Assembly (NCBI GenBank): GCA_018398575.1
Contig: JAGTXZ010000005.1
Coordinates: forward strand, 1,860,001-1,924,000
Direction of reading: 5' to 3'
Source: Ampelomyces quisqualis
Lineage: Eukaryota; Ascomycota; Dothideomycetes; Pleosporales; Phaeosphaeriaceae
Length of the DNA: 64,000 nt
In this document: in pieces, positions 48,380-58,429 of the stretch
Layout of the letters: each line of letters starts with the position of its first letter
Position numbering within the stretch: the first letter of the stretch is position 1
Position numbers and translations under genes: made by a program
Notes under the pieces: model-generated
The model's database searches: none
What the model was told of the DNA's origin: nothing
Seen by the model: only the letters and a program-made list of their open reading frames with translations

Positions 48380-49285
48380 AGCGCATATAGGTTAAAGAGA
48401 TAACAGATTTTATCTAGTACAAGAACATATATAACAAGATTAAACAGGTTCACCTATAGGCTAACTACCTAAAGATAATACGCGGCCTAACAATAGATAA
48501 ATAGCTTAAGTATACTGCATACCCTAGACTAACTAATAGTAGTATACTAAGAGAATTTTATAAGGCAACAGCTAGCGCTGTATAAAAGAAGATAATCTTA
48601 GAAATTTAAGACTATAGCAACAAAGTTAAAGCTAAACACACAAAAAGATAGCTAACGCTTACAAACTTAGAACTAGAACGCACGCAGTTAGCATTAGTAG
48701 TCTTAAGTTCTTCTGCTACTTTAGTAACCCAGCTAATAGGCCTTACTACAATAACAACCAAACTGTTACTTAACAACGTTAATGTCTATATTATAGATAG
48801 CGTATATTATTAAACTACCTAGACCTTTTTACTTTTAAGGCTAATAACAGCTGCACGTTAATAGTAGCTTAAAGATAGCAACTTTAAGATAAAGCTATAA
48901 CATCTTAAATACAGTGCACTTGTTAAATACCTGTTGCAACCAAAATTTATAGACTAGTATACAGTTAGGACTTTAAAGATATTTAACGCGTTAGCGCTGC
49001 GCCTAATTACTAATAACAATAATCTAGCTATAACTATTAACTTATACGTTAAGATAAGAAGCCTTAAGGGCGTTACAATTAAATGCTAGACCCTAGTATA
49101 AGATAAAGTTAAGCCTAGTAGTAATACAACCTAGAACAGTATACAAATAATAATAGCTAACTACATAATATAGTGCACTTTACTTTAGGCAGCAACAGCA
49201 ACATTATAAACCTAGTAGGTGCTACTAGAGACAAAAGGTAAAGGCGCCTCTACTTAGAGCTTAACAACAACACTAAAGATAATAA
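48380..49285 (+). pseudogene. Unidentified rightward frame before the helicase
   Basis: The plus frame reads KEITDFI, YNKIKQVHLQANYLKIIRG, then LTNSSILREFYKA and LTLTNLELERTQLALVVLSS with few RIP stops. Its composition resembles a DNA-binding protein that is common beside fungal transposases, but no domain is recognised. It may be an upstream exon of the next gene. Confidence 0.35.
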
Positions 49286-49289
49286 CTAT

Positions 49290-52200
49290 AAATAACAAAA
49301 GACAATAAGAGCGCTAGTAGACCTAGCCTGTAAACTATTAATAGGACCTAAAGCAAATGGTAGCAAACGCTTTAACAGATAGAGCAGGGGTAAGAAGAAG
49401 AAGGATAACAGCCTAGACATACGCATTAAGACCCTAACTACTAAAATTAAGCGCCTAGAGGAGCAGAACAACAGCACTATAAAGAAAGTAAAGAGAAGTA
49501 GAGATAAAGATACTACGCGAACACAAAACAACGTAATATCTACGCTAATTACTACACTTAGACAGAAACGCAAAGGTGCTATAAAGAAACAATAAAGGTT
49601 GCTAAAGGAAGATGCTTACTCTAGTAGTAAAGAAGAATAAGAAGAGTGTAATAAAGGTAACAAGAATAAAGATAAAGAGCTCTAGTTAGCAAAACAACTC
49701 GCGTTAGAAGAAAGGCTGCAGCTCTAAGCCCTACTAAACACAAGGTAAGTGCACTATAGAAAGCCTATAACTACAATCTACGCAACTAACACGTAAGATA
49801 GAATAGCAGATAAACTGCAAGCTTAAATTAGAGTAGTAATAGAACACTGCTAAGAGGACAAATAGCAGAAAGCAGCTAACTTCTTTAGATCTCTACTAGA
49901 AGACTTTAAGGATAACGCGCCTATAATACTACATTTATTATAGAGACTAACAGTCTTATTTACAGTATACTAACTAACAGAGGCCTACATACTTTATAAA
50001 AAAGAGCTATCTTTAGACAATAGCAGCATATTTAGGAACATAATAGGTATAAGAAAAATAAGATTAGCTATACTTATAATAATTATAGGGTATGCGCACT
50101 TTAAGAACTAGACTAAAGTGCAAGAGGACTAATTAAAGAATAAAACTAGTTAATATAGAGCTAAAGACAACAGTTAAGAACAGTGCTCTACAACAGACTA
50201 ACAGATATTTTTATATATATATAAAAAAAACCCTTTAATGCTAGAAGAGCTATAGTTAGCAGTATCTATAGTAAGTAGATAGGGCTGCGCACTAGCTGCA
50301 TAGAAGGCTAAAATTATTACTATAGGCCTCTGCAAATCTAAATAGTGCAACCTAAAAGACCTCCTTGCGCTCTATATCTACTTTATAGACAATACCTCTC
50401 TATAGAGTATAGGCGTACTAACAGCAGATAAAGAAATAGAGATAAGAATTAATCTGTAAGTTAAATAGTACCTTGCAGCGTTTAACTAAAACATCCTACT
50501 GCGTAAATTTACAAAGAATAGTAAGAAGTATGTAGAGACAGTTCTGTAGTACATCTAAGAACGCTATATACTAAAAGTCTACCTAAGTGTAACTGCGCAC
50601 TATCTAGCACTATCTACTAGCTAATTTATAATTGTATATAGCTACATAACATTAGTAAAATGCGTGCTTAATAAATACTAAACTATAAGACTTATAACTA
50701 TACGCAAAATATTATTAAGAGGTAGCAAAGTAAGCGCAACAGACGCCTTTAATATTCTTAGCTACGTAGTAATATAGAGACGTATTATCTTTAACAAGTT
50801 TTATAACTGCAAATTTAAGAATACTATTATAGGCAACTTGTATAAGACTATTTAAGTTAAGAACTATAGTTATTAGTAGAAGGCCTAGGCCCTCTTAGGT
50901 ACACTAATAGAGAAGGGTCTCTATAAGATACTTATTTTTATCTCCCTAGCGCTTAGTAGACTGCAAGACAATAAGAACTTCTTAAACTAGTACTATCTTA
51001 CAGGCAAGAAAAATAATATAAATAGTTCTAAACTGTTTACTACTACTAACTTTGTGTACGCAAGCATTAAGAAAATTATAGATATAAGAGGGACAAAAAA
51101 AATATTAGGCCTAGTTATAGCAAAGGGCTAGGACACCTGCTTATCTAAGGCACAAGAAAAAGTTAAAAACGTGCTTAATTCTCCTAAGTACATAGCGCTT
51201 ATAGCGTTAGAAAAGAAGATTACAGCAAAGTTTATACTGCGTTAAACTCTAGTTACGCAAGACCTATAGAGCTAGAAGATTTTAGGCATTAAGGGTAACT
51301 TCCTAACGTTCTACTAGCTATGCTAAATAGACAACTTCTAATTGCTTATAGCTAACGCAACAATAAGATGCAAGATAGTGCTATAACAAGAAGAGCTAAA
51401 TAGCGTAGAAGCTAAGAGTGTATACATATTTAACTGCGCTAAGATACAAAGTATTGTAATATTCCTAATGCTAGCCTAGCTTAAGGCTGCGCTATTTAAA
51501 AGTAAAGAAAGTAAGAAAACTAAGTAGTTTATATTAACGTATATCTAACAGCACTTTTAGCAACTAGACAAAGAAATATTTACTAATAACCTTAACTTAC
51601 TGCTTACATATAGTGCAAAGTACAAGGCAATTAAGCTAGAGGCTAAGAGGACCTATGTTAAAACTAGACCTAATCCTAATTAGAAGGGCCTAGCAGATAA
51701 TTAAACAGTACTACGCAACGTTTAGGCCAAAATCCTTATTAGCTTATACAAACTATGTGTGCAACTAGTACTCTAAATAGAGCTTTAAAAAAAATTTGGC
51801 AAAGATATAGTTCTTCTACTAAGAGGAGGAATACTAAAGTCTAAAATAGACGCTATATTAGCAAAATAGAGGGACCTAGACTTAACATTTATTTTAGTAG
51901 CGTTAATAGCGTTTGCAGAAGCTATTACGCTAATTAAAGCAAATAAGGTTATAATTGCAGAGCCTTAAGACAAACAGGGCACCTAAGACCAATTTATGTT
52001 TAGAGTATATTAACTAGGCTAGCTAGTAGACGTATACAAGGGCATTATTCTGTACAACCTAGAAAGTAATCTAGAAACAAAAGTTCTAAAGAAGCAGAAT
52101 ATAAAGACATTGTTGTACAGTAGTCTGTAAGGTGTAACAACAGAAGAAGGAGAGATTAAGTAGAATTATAACAAGAAAATCCCTATAAAGCTTAAGGGGC

Positions 52201-52380
52201 TAGTGTAAATCAGGTAAATTAAGTAGTAGAACTATAGAGTACAGTACACTACTGTGCAAAGCTATAGGATAAAAAACGCTTAAGTAGATACGTAGCCTAG
52301 TCCTAAGAGTATAAGAATACAAAAAGTATTGCAAAAGAAGTATATACGTAGACGTAACGCAAAATTAATTTAAAGCGCAA
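49290..52380 (+). pseudogene. RIP-broken SNF2-like SF2 helicase
   Basis: A rightward frame of about 1030 codons. The N-terminal third is charged and helical (KIKRLEEQNNSTIKKVKRS, then KDKELQLAKQLALEERLQLQ). The helicase core starts with LTVLFTVYQLTEAY and motif I, seen as SSIFRNIIGIRKIRLAI at about 50020-50075, a Walker A loop with its Gly and Lys-Thr altered. The C-terminal lobe ends with FAEAITLIKANKVIIAEP (about 51910-51965) and the diagnostic QFMFRVYQLGQ (about 51990-52025). Then YNLESNLETKVLKKQ follows, as in Snf2/Rad5-like ATPases. Such enzymes remodel chromatin or translocate on DNA. It ends about 230 bp inside the right TIR. Confidence 0.65.
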
Positions 52381-52619
52381 GAATAGTGTAGATTTGCAGT
52401 AAAACCTAAACTAAGTAACAGCGCTATTAAAGGGATTGCCTTAGACTTAAACTATAGTTAGGCACAGTTAAGAATAGGCTGCTAACTAGCAATATAGTTG
52501 TGCAGACAGTGCAAAGCTATATTAAACACAAGAACTATAAACTATTTTGCAAAAGGGTTCTACAAGCTAGGCTGCTAATAATAGTATACTAAGTATTGCT
52601 ATTATTACTTAGTACAGCA

Positions 52620-52715
52620 GAGCACAGTTAAGAACTGTCTGGTAGCTAGTAGTATAGTTGTGTTAACAGTGTTACTAATATTGCAGATGTTGCTAACGTT
52701 ATGTTTTCCTAACGT
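52620..52715. repeat. Right terminal region of the giant element
   Basis: The last 95 bp match 31097-31196 of the 847-bp element, including CACAGTTAAGAACTGTCTG and TTGCAGATGTTGCTAACGTT. ACAGTTAAGAACTGT is itself a palindrome-like motif; a related AACAGTTAAGAACTGTTAAG stands inside the left end at about 34375-34395. Confidence 0.75.
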
Positions 52716-53479
52716 ACTACAGCCTAGAGTTTACAGGCCTAGTTAAGACAATCTTAGCCTCTATTAAGACAGCTATTATTAATAGTACTACTATTACTAT
52801 CTAGCGTGTTAGCGTTCTTATTGCTACTATTCTCTTTAGGCAGCGCTATAACTATATTGTTGCTATTACTATAATCTAGTACTTGTACTAGTAACAATAG
52901 CGTAGGTATTAATAATAATAGTAGAGAGGTTAGTAGATAGGCTAGGTACACTAAAGGTAGGTTAGTTTAAATAGGTGTTAGCGTAAGTCCTAACATGCTA
53001 AAGAGACTCTGTAGTAGCAACGTTAACAGCGCATTTAATAAGCTGTCTATTTTAATATTAAATAGATAATGTAGAACAAAGCTAGGACCTTTAAATAGTA
53101 GTAGTCTTAAGAATATTAGGTATTGTAGTAAAAGTAATGTATTGCGTTGTGTTTAAAGTACTGCCTTACTAAGATTAAGACAGTTTTCTACTAAACGCTA
53201 AATAAGACTTTCTTAGACGCTTTAGTAAGCTTAAGCCTCTAGGCAAAATAATTAGCGCAAAAACTCTAGAGTAGGGCTCTAGAGTTATTGTTATAGGTCT
53301 TAAGTTATTAATTGGCCCTAGAGTTCTAGAGTTTTTTAGCGCTAGAGATTATTTTGCTAGTAGAAGTTAAAGTAAGCCAGAGGGTCTAAGATACTAAGAT
53401 AAGCTAACGCTTCTTACGCCTAGTTACTAGAGTAGTAGTATGTTAACTAACTATAGGTTGCACCTTAGTAGACTTTAGA
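52716..53479. other. Right flank of the giant element
   Basis: RIP DNA without a recognised gene. CTCTAGAG motifs at about 53270-53345 are like the minisatellites left of the element, consistent with one host segment split by the insertion. Confidence 0.4.
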
Positions 53480-53512
53480 TTCCCTAAAGGGGCATAGCTG
53501 CCCCTTAGGGAA
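53480..53512. repeat. GC-rich hairpin TTCCCTAAGGGGCA
   Basis: Left arm TTCCCTAAAGGGGCA, loop TAGC, right arm TGCCCCTTAGGGAA; 14 pairs with a single bulged A, followed by TTTTTTAA. It is unusually GC-rich within an AT-rich setting. Confidence 0.8.
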
Positions 53513-53800
53513 TTTTTTAAAGATAGAATACTTAAACACAGTTTAAACATGTTTATATAATTATTTGTTTACTATTTATTTTAATATACTCTATATCTCT
53601 TACTTCTAAACTATATCTAACTCTAAACTAACTCTAACCTTAAATTAACCTTAACTATATTTAATAAATAGATAAAAATCTAAATGTATTTAAAATATGT
53701 TTAAACTATATTTAGAACTTGTTTAAAACGTATTTAAACTGTATTTTAAATGTGTTTAGAACGTGTTTTAATACAATATGCTATCTAGAAGTAGTCTAGC
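53513..53800. repeat. AT-rich TTTAAAC-type degenerate repeats
   Basis: Units such as TGTTTAAAC, TATTTAAACTGTATTT and CTCTAAACTAACTCTAACC fill the stretch between the hairpin and the AIG2 island. No gene. Confidence 0.55.
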
Positions 53801-54179
53801 GCAAAGATTCATCTAATTTTAGCCTAGCAGATTTTTTTAGCCACGCTAACCAATTCCCAAGTCTGCTAAGGTACATCCTATAGTTAGTTGACCTGCCGCC
53901 TGGTCACCAGGTAAGGACAGGCTAGCGCGGATACCGATGCTGAGTCCCACTGCGTAGCGCCCGGAACGGCGTACCAGTGACGCCGAGCCTCGGTAGGACA
54001 TTGTGGGTCTAGCTGTTTCACCTAACTATAACCATCTTACGCCGCAATAAGCGCCGCACAACAGTCTCAGTGGGGCGACTTCAGAAACAAAGCAGTTGCA
54101 ATTATCTAACAGTCAGAAAATTGACTAACAGTCCTATTGCAAAAGCCAACGTGCATTCTTGCGCTCAGCGGCTTCCACA
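53800..54179 (+). promoter_or_regulatory. Probable promoter side of the AIG2-like gene
   Basis: RIP signature ends near 53830. The sequence becomes CpG- and GC-rich, with the perfect palindrome CCTGGTCACCAGG at 53899-53911. No clear TATA box. Short pyrimidine-rich stretches before the ATG are compatible with a fungal transcription start. Confidence 0.35.
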
Positions 54180-54866
54180 ATGGACCATACGCCTCCGCCT
54201 CCGCCTCCGCCTCCACCGTCATCTCGTCGAGAAGACGAAATTTCGATACCAAGTACTGCAATGCCGCCTCCACCTCCACCTCCACCTCCACCTCCACCCC
54301 CACCTCCACACCTGTTCAAATCATCAAGACCGGCGAGCATAGTACCCCCACCTCCTCCAGTGCCTTCTGGAGCATTTGAGCCCATAGACAAAGCACACTA
54401 CTGGCAGTTCCTCAAAGACACGAAAGCAAACATTCCCGGTGAACCCTTCCAGCCATTCCACATGTTCTTCTACGGTTCACTCATGGATCCTGAAGTCCTC
54501 CAAGCAATTCTCGATCTCCCGGAACTCCCGACTACAAGGCCCGCCACCATTTCTGGTTTTCGTATCAAGATGTGGGGCATATATCCAACATTGATACCCT
54601 GCCACTCTAGAAGCGTAACTGGGACTGTATGGAAGGTGACCTCTGAAGCCCACTTCGACCGTTTGGCAGCTTACGAGACTGCCGCTTACAGATGGGACGA
54701 GTGCGATGCAGTTTTGGAAGCTGGAGAAGTTCTCAGGAATTGTCGGACGTTCTGCTGGGCAGGGGAATCTGATAGTAAGGAACTCGAAGACGGTAGTTTT
54801 GATCTGGAACGCTACCAGAAGTACTTCAAGTCTTCCGTCACCAGGCGGCGGTCGCCAGTGCTGTAA
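54180..54866 (+). CDS. AIG2/gamma-glutamylcyclotransferase-like protein with polyproline N-terminus
   Basis: 228 residues from the ATG at 54180; an upstream in-frame TTG is not a likely start. Residues 1-62 are low-complexity with Pro runs of 9, 15 and 5. The cyclotransferase-fold domain spans about 93-215: the substrate loop YGSLMDP (98-104), ISGFRIKMWGIYP (124-136), GTVWKV (148-153), and the candidate catalytic Glu in FDRLAAYETAAY (E166). Members of this fold make 5-oxoproline from gamma-glutamyl amines or are plant/fungal AIG2-like proteins of unknown substrate. The polyproline tail may bind SH3, WW or profilin partners (inference). No intron is needed. Unmutated within RIP surroundings, hence probably functional and single-copy. 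Confidence 0.85.
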   Translation: MDHTPPPPPPPPPSSRREDEISIPSTAMPPPPPPPPPPPPPPPHLFKSSRPASIVPPPPPVPSGAFEPIDKAHYWQFLKDTKANIPGEPFQPFHMFFYGSLMDPEVLQAILDLPELPTTRPATISGFRIKMWGIYPTLIPCHSRSVTGTVWKVTSEAHFDRLAAYETAAYRWDECDAVLEAGEVLRNCRTFCWAGESDSKELEDGSFDLERYQKYFKSSVTRRRSPVL

Positions 54867-55430
54867 GCAACAGTTTGAAGCAGTGGATACAAGGCTCATC
54901 CTATAATTCTCTTGAGCAGGATAAATATTTTCAAAACCTCTAATGCTATCTCAGTCCATGCGATTATGTTCTCGAGAAGGGTAACCTGTCTTCTCTTCCT
55001 AACATGCACTGAATGTGTCTATTTTCTTATTAATCCATGTTACCAATCGTCTGGTACGGCCTGACTACAGTTAGGCGACCACCTTGCGGCGTGGTATAGC
55101 CACGCGCTTTACCCGACTTACGCCACCTACACCTATGTTGCGTCCTTGCACAGCCGACTCTACTACCCATCTAGAACGCCCACATTTCCAAGACTTCGCT
55201 TTAGCGCTTATGGAGTCTGCCATCTGTCTAGCTTCCGGGTTTCCTCAGCGCGCGCTCATGAACAAGTTGTGTCGATTGAGGCAAGAGCAGACCCTAGTAC
55301 TTTTGAGAAAATCGCAGTTGCATAAGTATCATAATGGTCTGAAGCCAATGTTCCTATCATCTCCCTTGTTTAGTAAACTTCCCTCTACTCTTCTTATCTC
55401 GTTCTCCTACTCTCTTGTTTAACTATAAGC
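54867..55430 (+). other. 3' side of the AIG2-like gene and island edge
   Basis: Non-RIP DNA. GGATAAATATTTT at about 54919-54931 could serve as an A-rich polyadenylation element. A frame at 55084-55422 begins with TTG and has no recognisable domain; not called. The island ends near 55430. Confidence 0.4.
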
Positions 55431-56423
55431 TATCACATTCCCTCTTTACTCTCTATCGCGTAACAGTCTATAAGATAGCACTTACTCTTTTCCTAAGACA
55501 CTCTCTAAAATCTTTACTATAATTATAGCTTAAGTTTGTGCCCGCTTTAGCATATATATACTCTCTATTTTAATTCTCCTATTCTATAGCAAAGATATTC
55601 TTCCTACATCTATATATTTTTATTATTATAATAATATATATTAGAATAGTAGTACTAATAGTTATTTAGTACTCTTACTTACTAGCTATGTTTTTACGTT
55701 ACTAGGTATAATAAAATCTTTTTCTAGTTAGCCTCTAGTTATTAAGCCTACTATTAGTCGCTGCTTATAGTAGCTAACACAACTTCTATATTAGACTTAG
55801 ATACTTTAGTATATATTTTTACTACCCTAATCCTCTAATTTGTATTAATTCTAATTAGAAGTATATATTAGTAAAACTGTAGACTTAGATTGTAAATTTA
55901 CGCCTCTATATCTAGTAGCTCTAAGAATACTCTAGTTACCTATATACTAGAAAACACAACTAACTATAATACCTTCTCTAACTTATAGTTTACCTTTAAT
56001 CTATAGTACTCTAGCCTTATAATCTAAGGTGCTAAACGTTCTTGTTATAGTAAGTGTCTTCTTAACTCTAAGTCTTATACCTCTTACTTTCTTAGAAATT
56101 AGCTTAAAAATCTACTCTATATAAGCCTACTATAAAACTTTTTTTAAATCTATTACTATCTTTATACTCTTATTATTTACTACTCTAGTGTTTATAGCTA
56201 CTCTATTAATAACTTAGACGTTTAGAGTATTATAATACTTAATAATACTACTATATATAAGTTAGCTAAAGCTAATACCTAGTATAGCTCTATTAGTTTT
56301 ATAATAGCTAGTGTTCTTAGATTAAGTATTATTTATAATAGGCGTTTTAAGTATATTTAGAAGTATAGAGGTAGGTATAACAGCTGTTAGTAGTAATGTA
56401 AAGAATAGTAGTATAAACTAGGT

Positions 56424-56456
<33 letters not shown>

Positions 56457-57056
56457 GAGTAGTAGTAGTAGTATACTACCTTCTCTATCTCTACCTACTT
56501 TCTAAAGTACTTAACTAGAGTGTTAAACTAGAGAGTACGCGTATTTAGACTTAGTAAAATACTATAGAAAAGTGCTCTACGCCTTGTAGTAAAGAAGCTA
56601 GGCTTAGAAGTATTAAGTATTATTAATATAAGAGATCTTAGAAGGCTAAGAAAGTGTAATTGTTAGATAGAAGGCATTACGTAAACGGGTTAGGTAATTA
56701 ACCTACTAAGAAAGGTATAGAGTTTCTAAATAAACAATTAAGTTATTACACTTATTAGAAGACCTATCTATAGAACTATTCTTATTTTATAATTAAGAGT
56801 CTTACTACTTCTATAAAGCTATTAACTATGTTATTAAACTATAACTAATAATATATAAGAGTTATTCTGTTAGATATAGAGAACTAGACCTTATAGCACT
56901 ATTAACATAAAATAAAATACTAATTACAACGTATTTAGTCCTTAGTAGACTTAGAAAGAGTCTGCTTTCCTCTTATTAGACTAAACCTTCTAATACTTCT
57001 AGACATCTCTTAATTTCAAATTGTAACAAGCGTAAATAACGCATTAATAGGATTAT
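55431..57056. other. RIP DNA with a (GTA)n microsatellite
   Basis: Strongly AT-rich, few intact frames. (GTA)n/(GTAGTAGTAG) runs at about 56420-56475. Around 56560-57000 a plus frame with RIP stops (EILEG, IKLLHLLEDLSIELFLF) may be an old gene; I do not recognise it. Confidence 0.4.
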
Positions 57057-57671
57057 TGTAACAACGCAGGTAGGTACAGCTATTAGGATTAAATCAGATA
57101 CGTATTAGAGGTATATAAGAGTGCGTATTGTACCTAAGGATTCTAGATTGGCTATACACCTATAGGTCTTGTACAAAAGGATAAGAGAAACTTATTCTTT
57201 ATCTAATACTATAGGCTTATATTTATAGTAGGCGTAGTAGCTAAGTTAAAGCGCTGTTAAAGCGCTTTTAGTTCTAATCTACTAGCCTGCTATATAATCT
57301 GTTACTATAAGGTATTAGATATAACATGTATTTGCATGTATTTGTTATATTACCTCTCTTCTTAAAATCAATAGTCTCTATTAATTAAGTCTGTATTAGT
57401 ATTATTCTAGATACTTCTCTAAATTTTAGCAAACTCTTATTTACCTTAATTTTATTTTAGAATAATATAATATAGCTGTTTATTATTGTTTTACCTAGCG
57501 CGTTAGCGCGTTTAATATTCTAACTTTACCTTAAGTTTTTTAAGTATATATACAAGGTTAGCTATCTAGTATACTACTTCTCTACACTCTTCTCCTATAC
57601 GTTTGTATACCTATAGCTATCTAACTGCTATTCTAATTTAATTACTAGGTAACTGTTTTGCAGATACACAT
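57057..57671 (-). repeat. 3' LTR of copy C
   Basis: About 615 bp, the reverse complement of the LTR at 1767-2390; the plus-strand start is TGTAACAACGCAGG. The five bases to its left are ATTAT. Confidence 0.75.
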
Positions 57672-57672
57672 A

Positions 57673-58383
57673 ATACCTATTTCTATCTCTTCTAAGGCTT
57701 ATCTTCTAGCCTATTAGGTTGTTTACTTATAGGCTGCAAGGGCTTTTAGTTGCAGCTATTTTAATATTAAGTTTAGATTCTATTTAAATATCTTTAAGAA
57801 GTGTGCATATTATACGCTCTTAAATAAGAAGTGTTGCCTAGTTTCTCTATATACAGGCTAGGAGTATAACAGTCTCTTTAAGGCCCTTAACTATAGGTTT
57901 ACTACTCTAGGTAGAGACAAGTCTAATAAGGTTGTATTAGAGTAAGAGGCTGCTATTAAGAAGGTAGTGTTTTAGTTAGCTACTATTGTGCAAGTAAGCA
58001 CTATATAAGTAGCTAACCTAAATAACGCTAACTTATTAGTTAGCGCTTATTACTAGAGAAAGGAGCTAGCTAGAGAGGTTAGAGAAATAGCTAAGGAGGT
58101 TAGGGCGCTTAGAAGAAGCATAGCTAGGCTAACTAGTGTAGTTACCTAGCTAGTAGATATTCTAATAGCATTAAGAGCTAATTAGTTAGTAAAGTAGGTA
58201 GAGGCGTAGGCAGCAGCAGCGTAGGAGGCTAGTACTTGCAGTAAGTAGAGCTAGAATAGAAGATAACTAGGTAGTGCGTTAGTGTTTACACCTAAGGATT
58301 TAGATAGTTAAGAACATTCTACTAGTAGTAGTAATAGTCTGCTGTTAAATCTAATAGAAGAGTAAGACTTCTATTATTAATAG
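57673..58383 (+). pseudogene. Antisense ORF (copy C)
   Basis: The fourth copy of the family 1 antisense frame, 237 codons. The ATG has become ATA (57673-57675), a G-to-A change. The frame ends TAA TAG at 58378-58383. The Cys cluster, Ala/Leu/Arg part and acidic end are all traceable. Confidence 0.5.
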
Positions 58384-58429
58384 TTGTTACTTACTAGTAT
58401 AGTAGTTGCAATATTAAGTTTAATTTCTC

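Larger units (their letters stand above)
34146..52715. mobile_element. Candidate giant TIR DNA transposon, 18.57 kb
   Basis: The left end is ACGTTAGGAAAA (34146) and the right end TTTTCCTAACGT (to 52715), perfect 12-bp inverted repeats. ACT flanks both ends (34143-34145, 52716-52718), or TA if the repeat is taken one base shorter. About 235 bp of the left end and 95 bp of the right end match the 847-bp element at 30350-31196, showing that these two ends belong together. Inside, the left half is read leftward (an unknown gene 34440-36829, a Plavaka-like transposase 38440-41560) and the right half rightward (a repeat-bearing frame, a pogo-like transposase 45030-46340, a SNF2-like helicase 49290-52380). 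All are RIP-damaged. The alternative is a small element that accumulated nested insertions. Confidence 0.6.

Noticed and set aside
21656..53800. Starship-type giant element
   Set aside because: I found no DUF3435 tyrosine recombinase at either border, and no matching border sequences.
54134..54391. Poly-Gly minus ORF and other frames over the polyproline tract
   Set aside because: Generated by the CCNCCN repeat; the plus frame continues into a recognisable cyclotransferase domain.
55084..55422. 112-residue plus ORF
   Set aside because: Starts at TTG, has no domain or promoter evidence.
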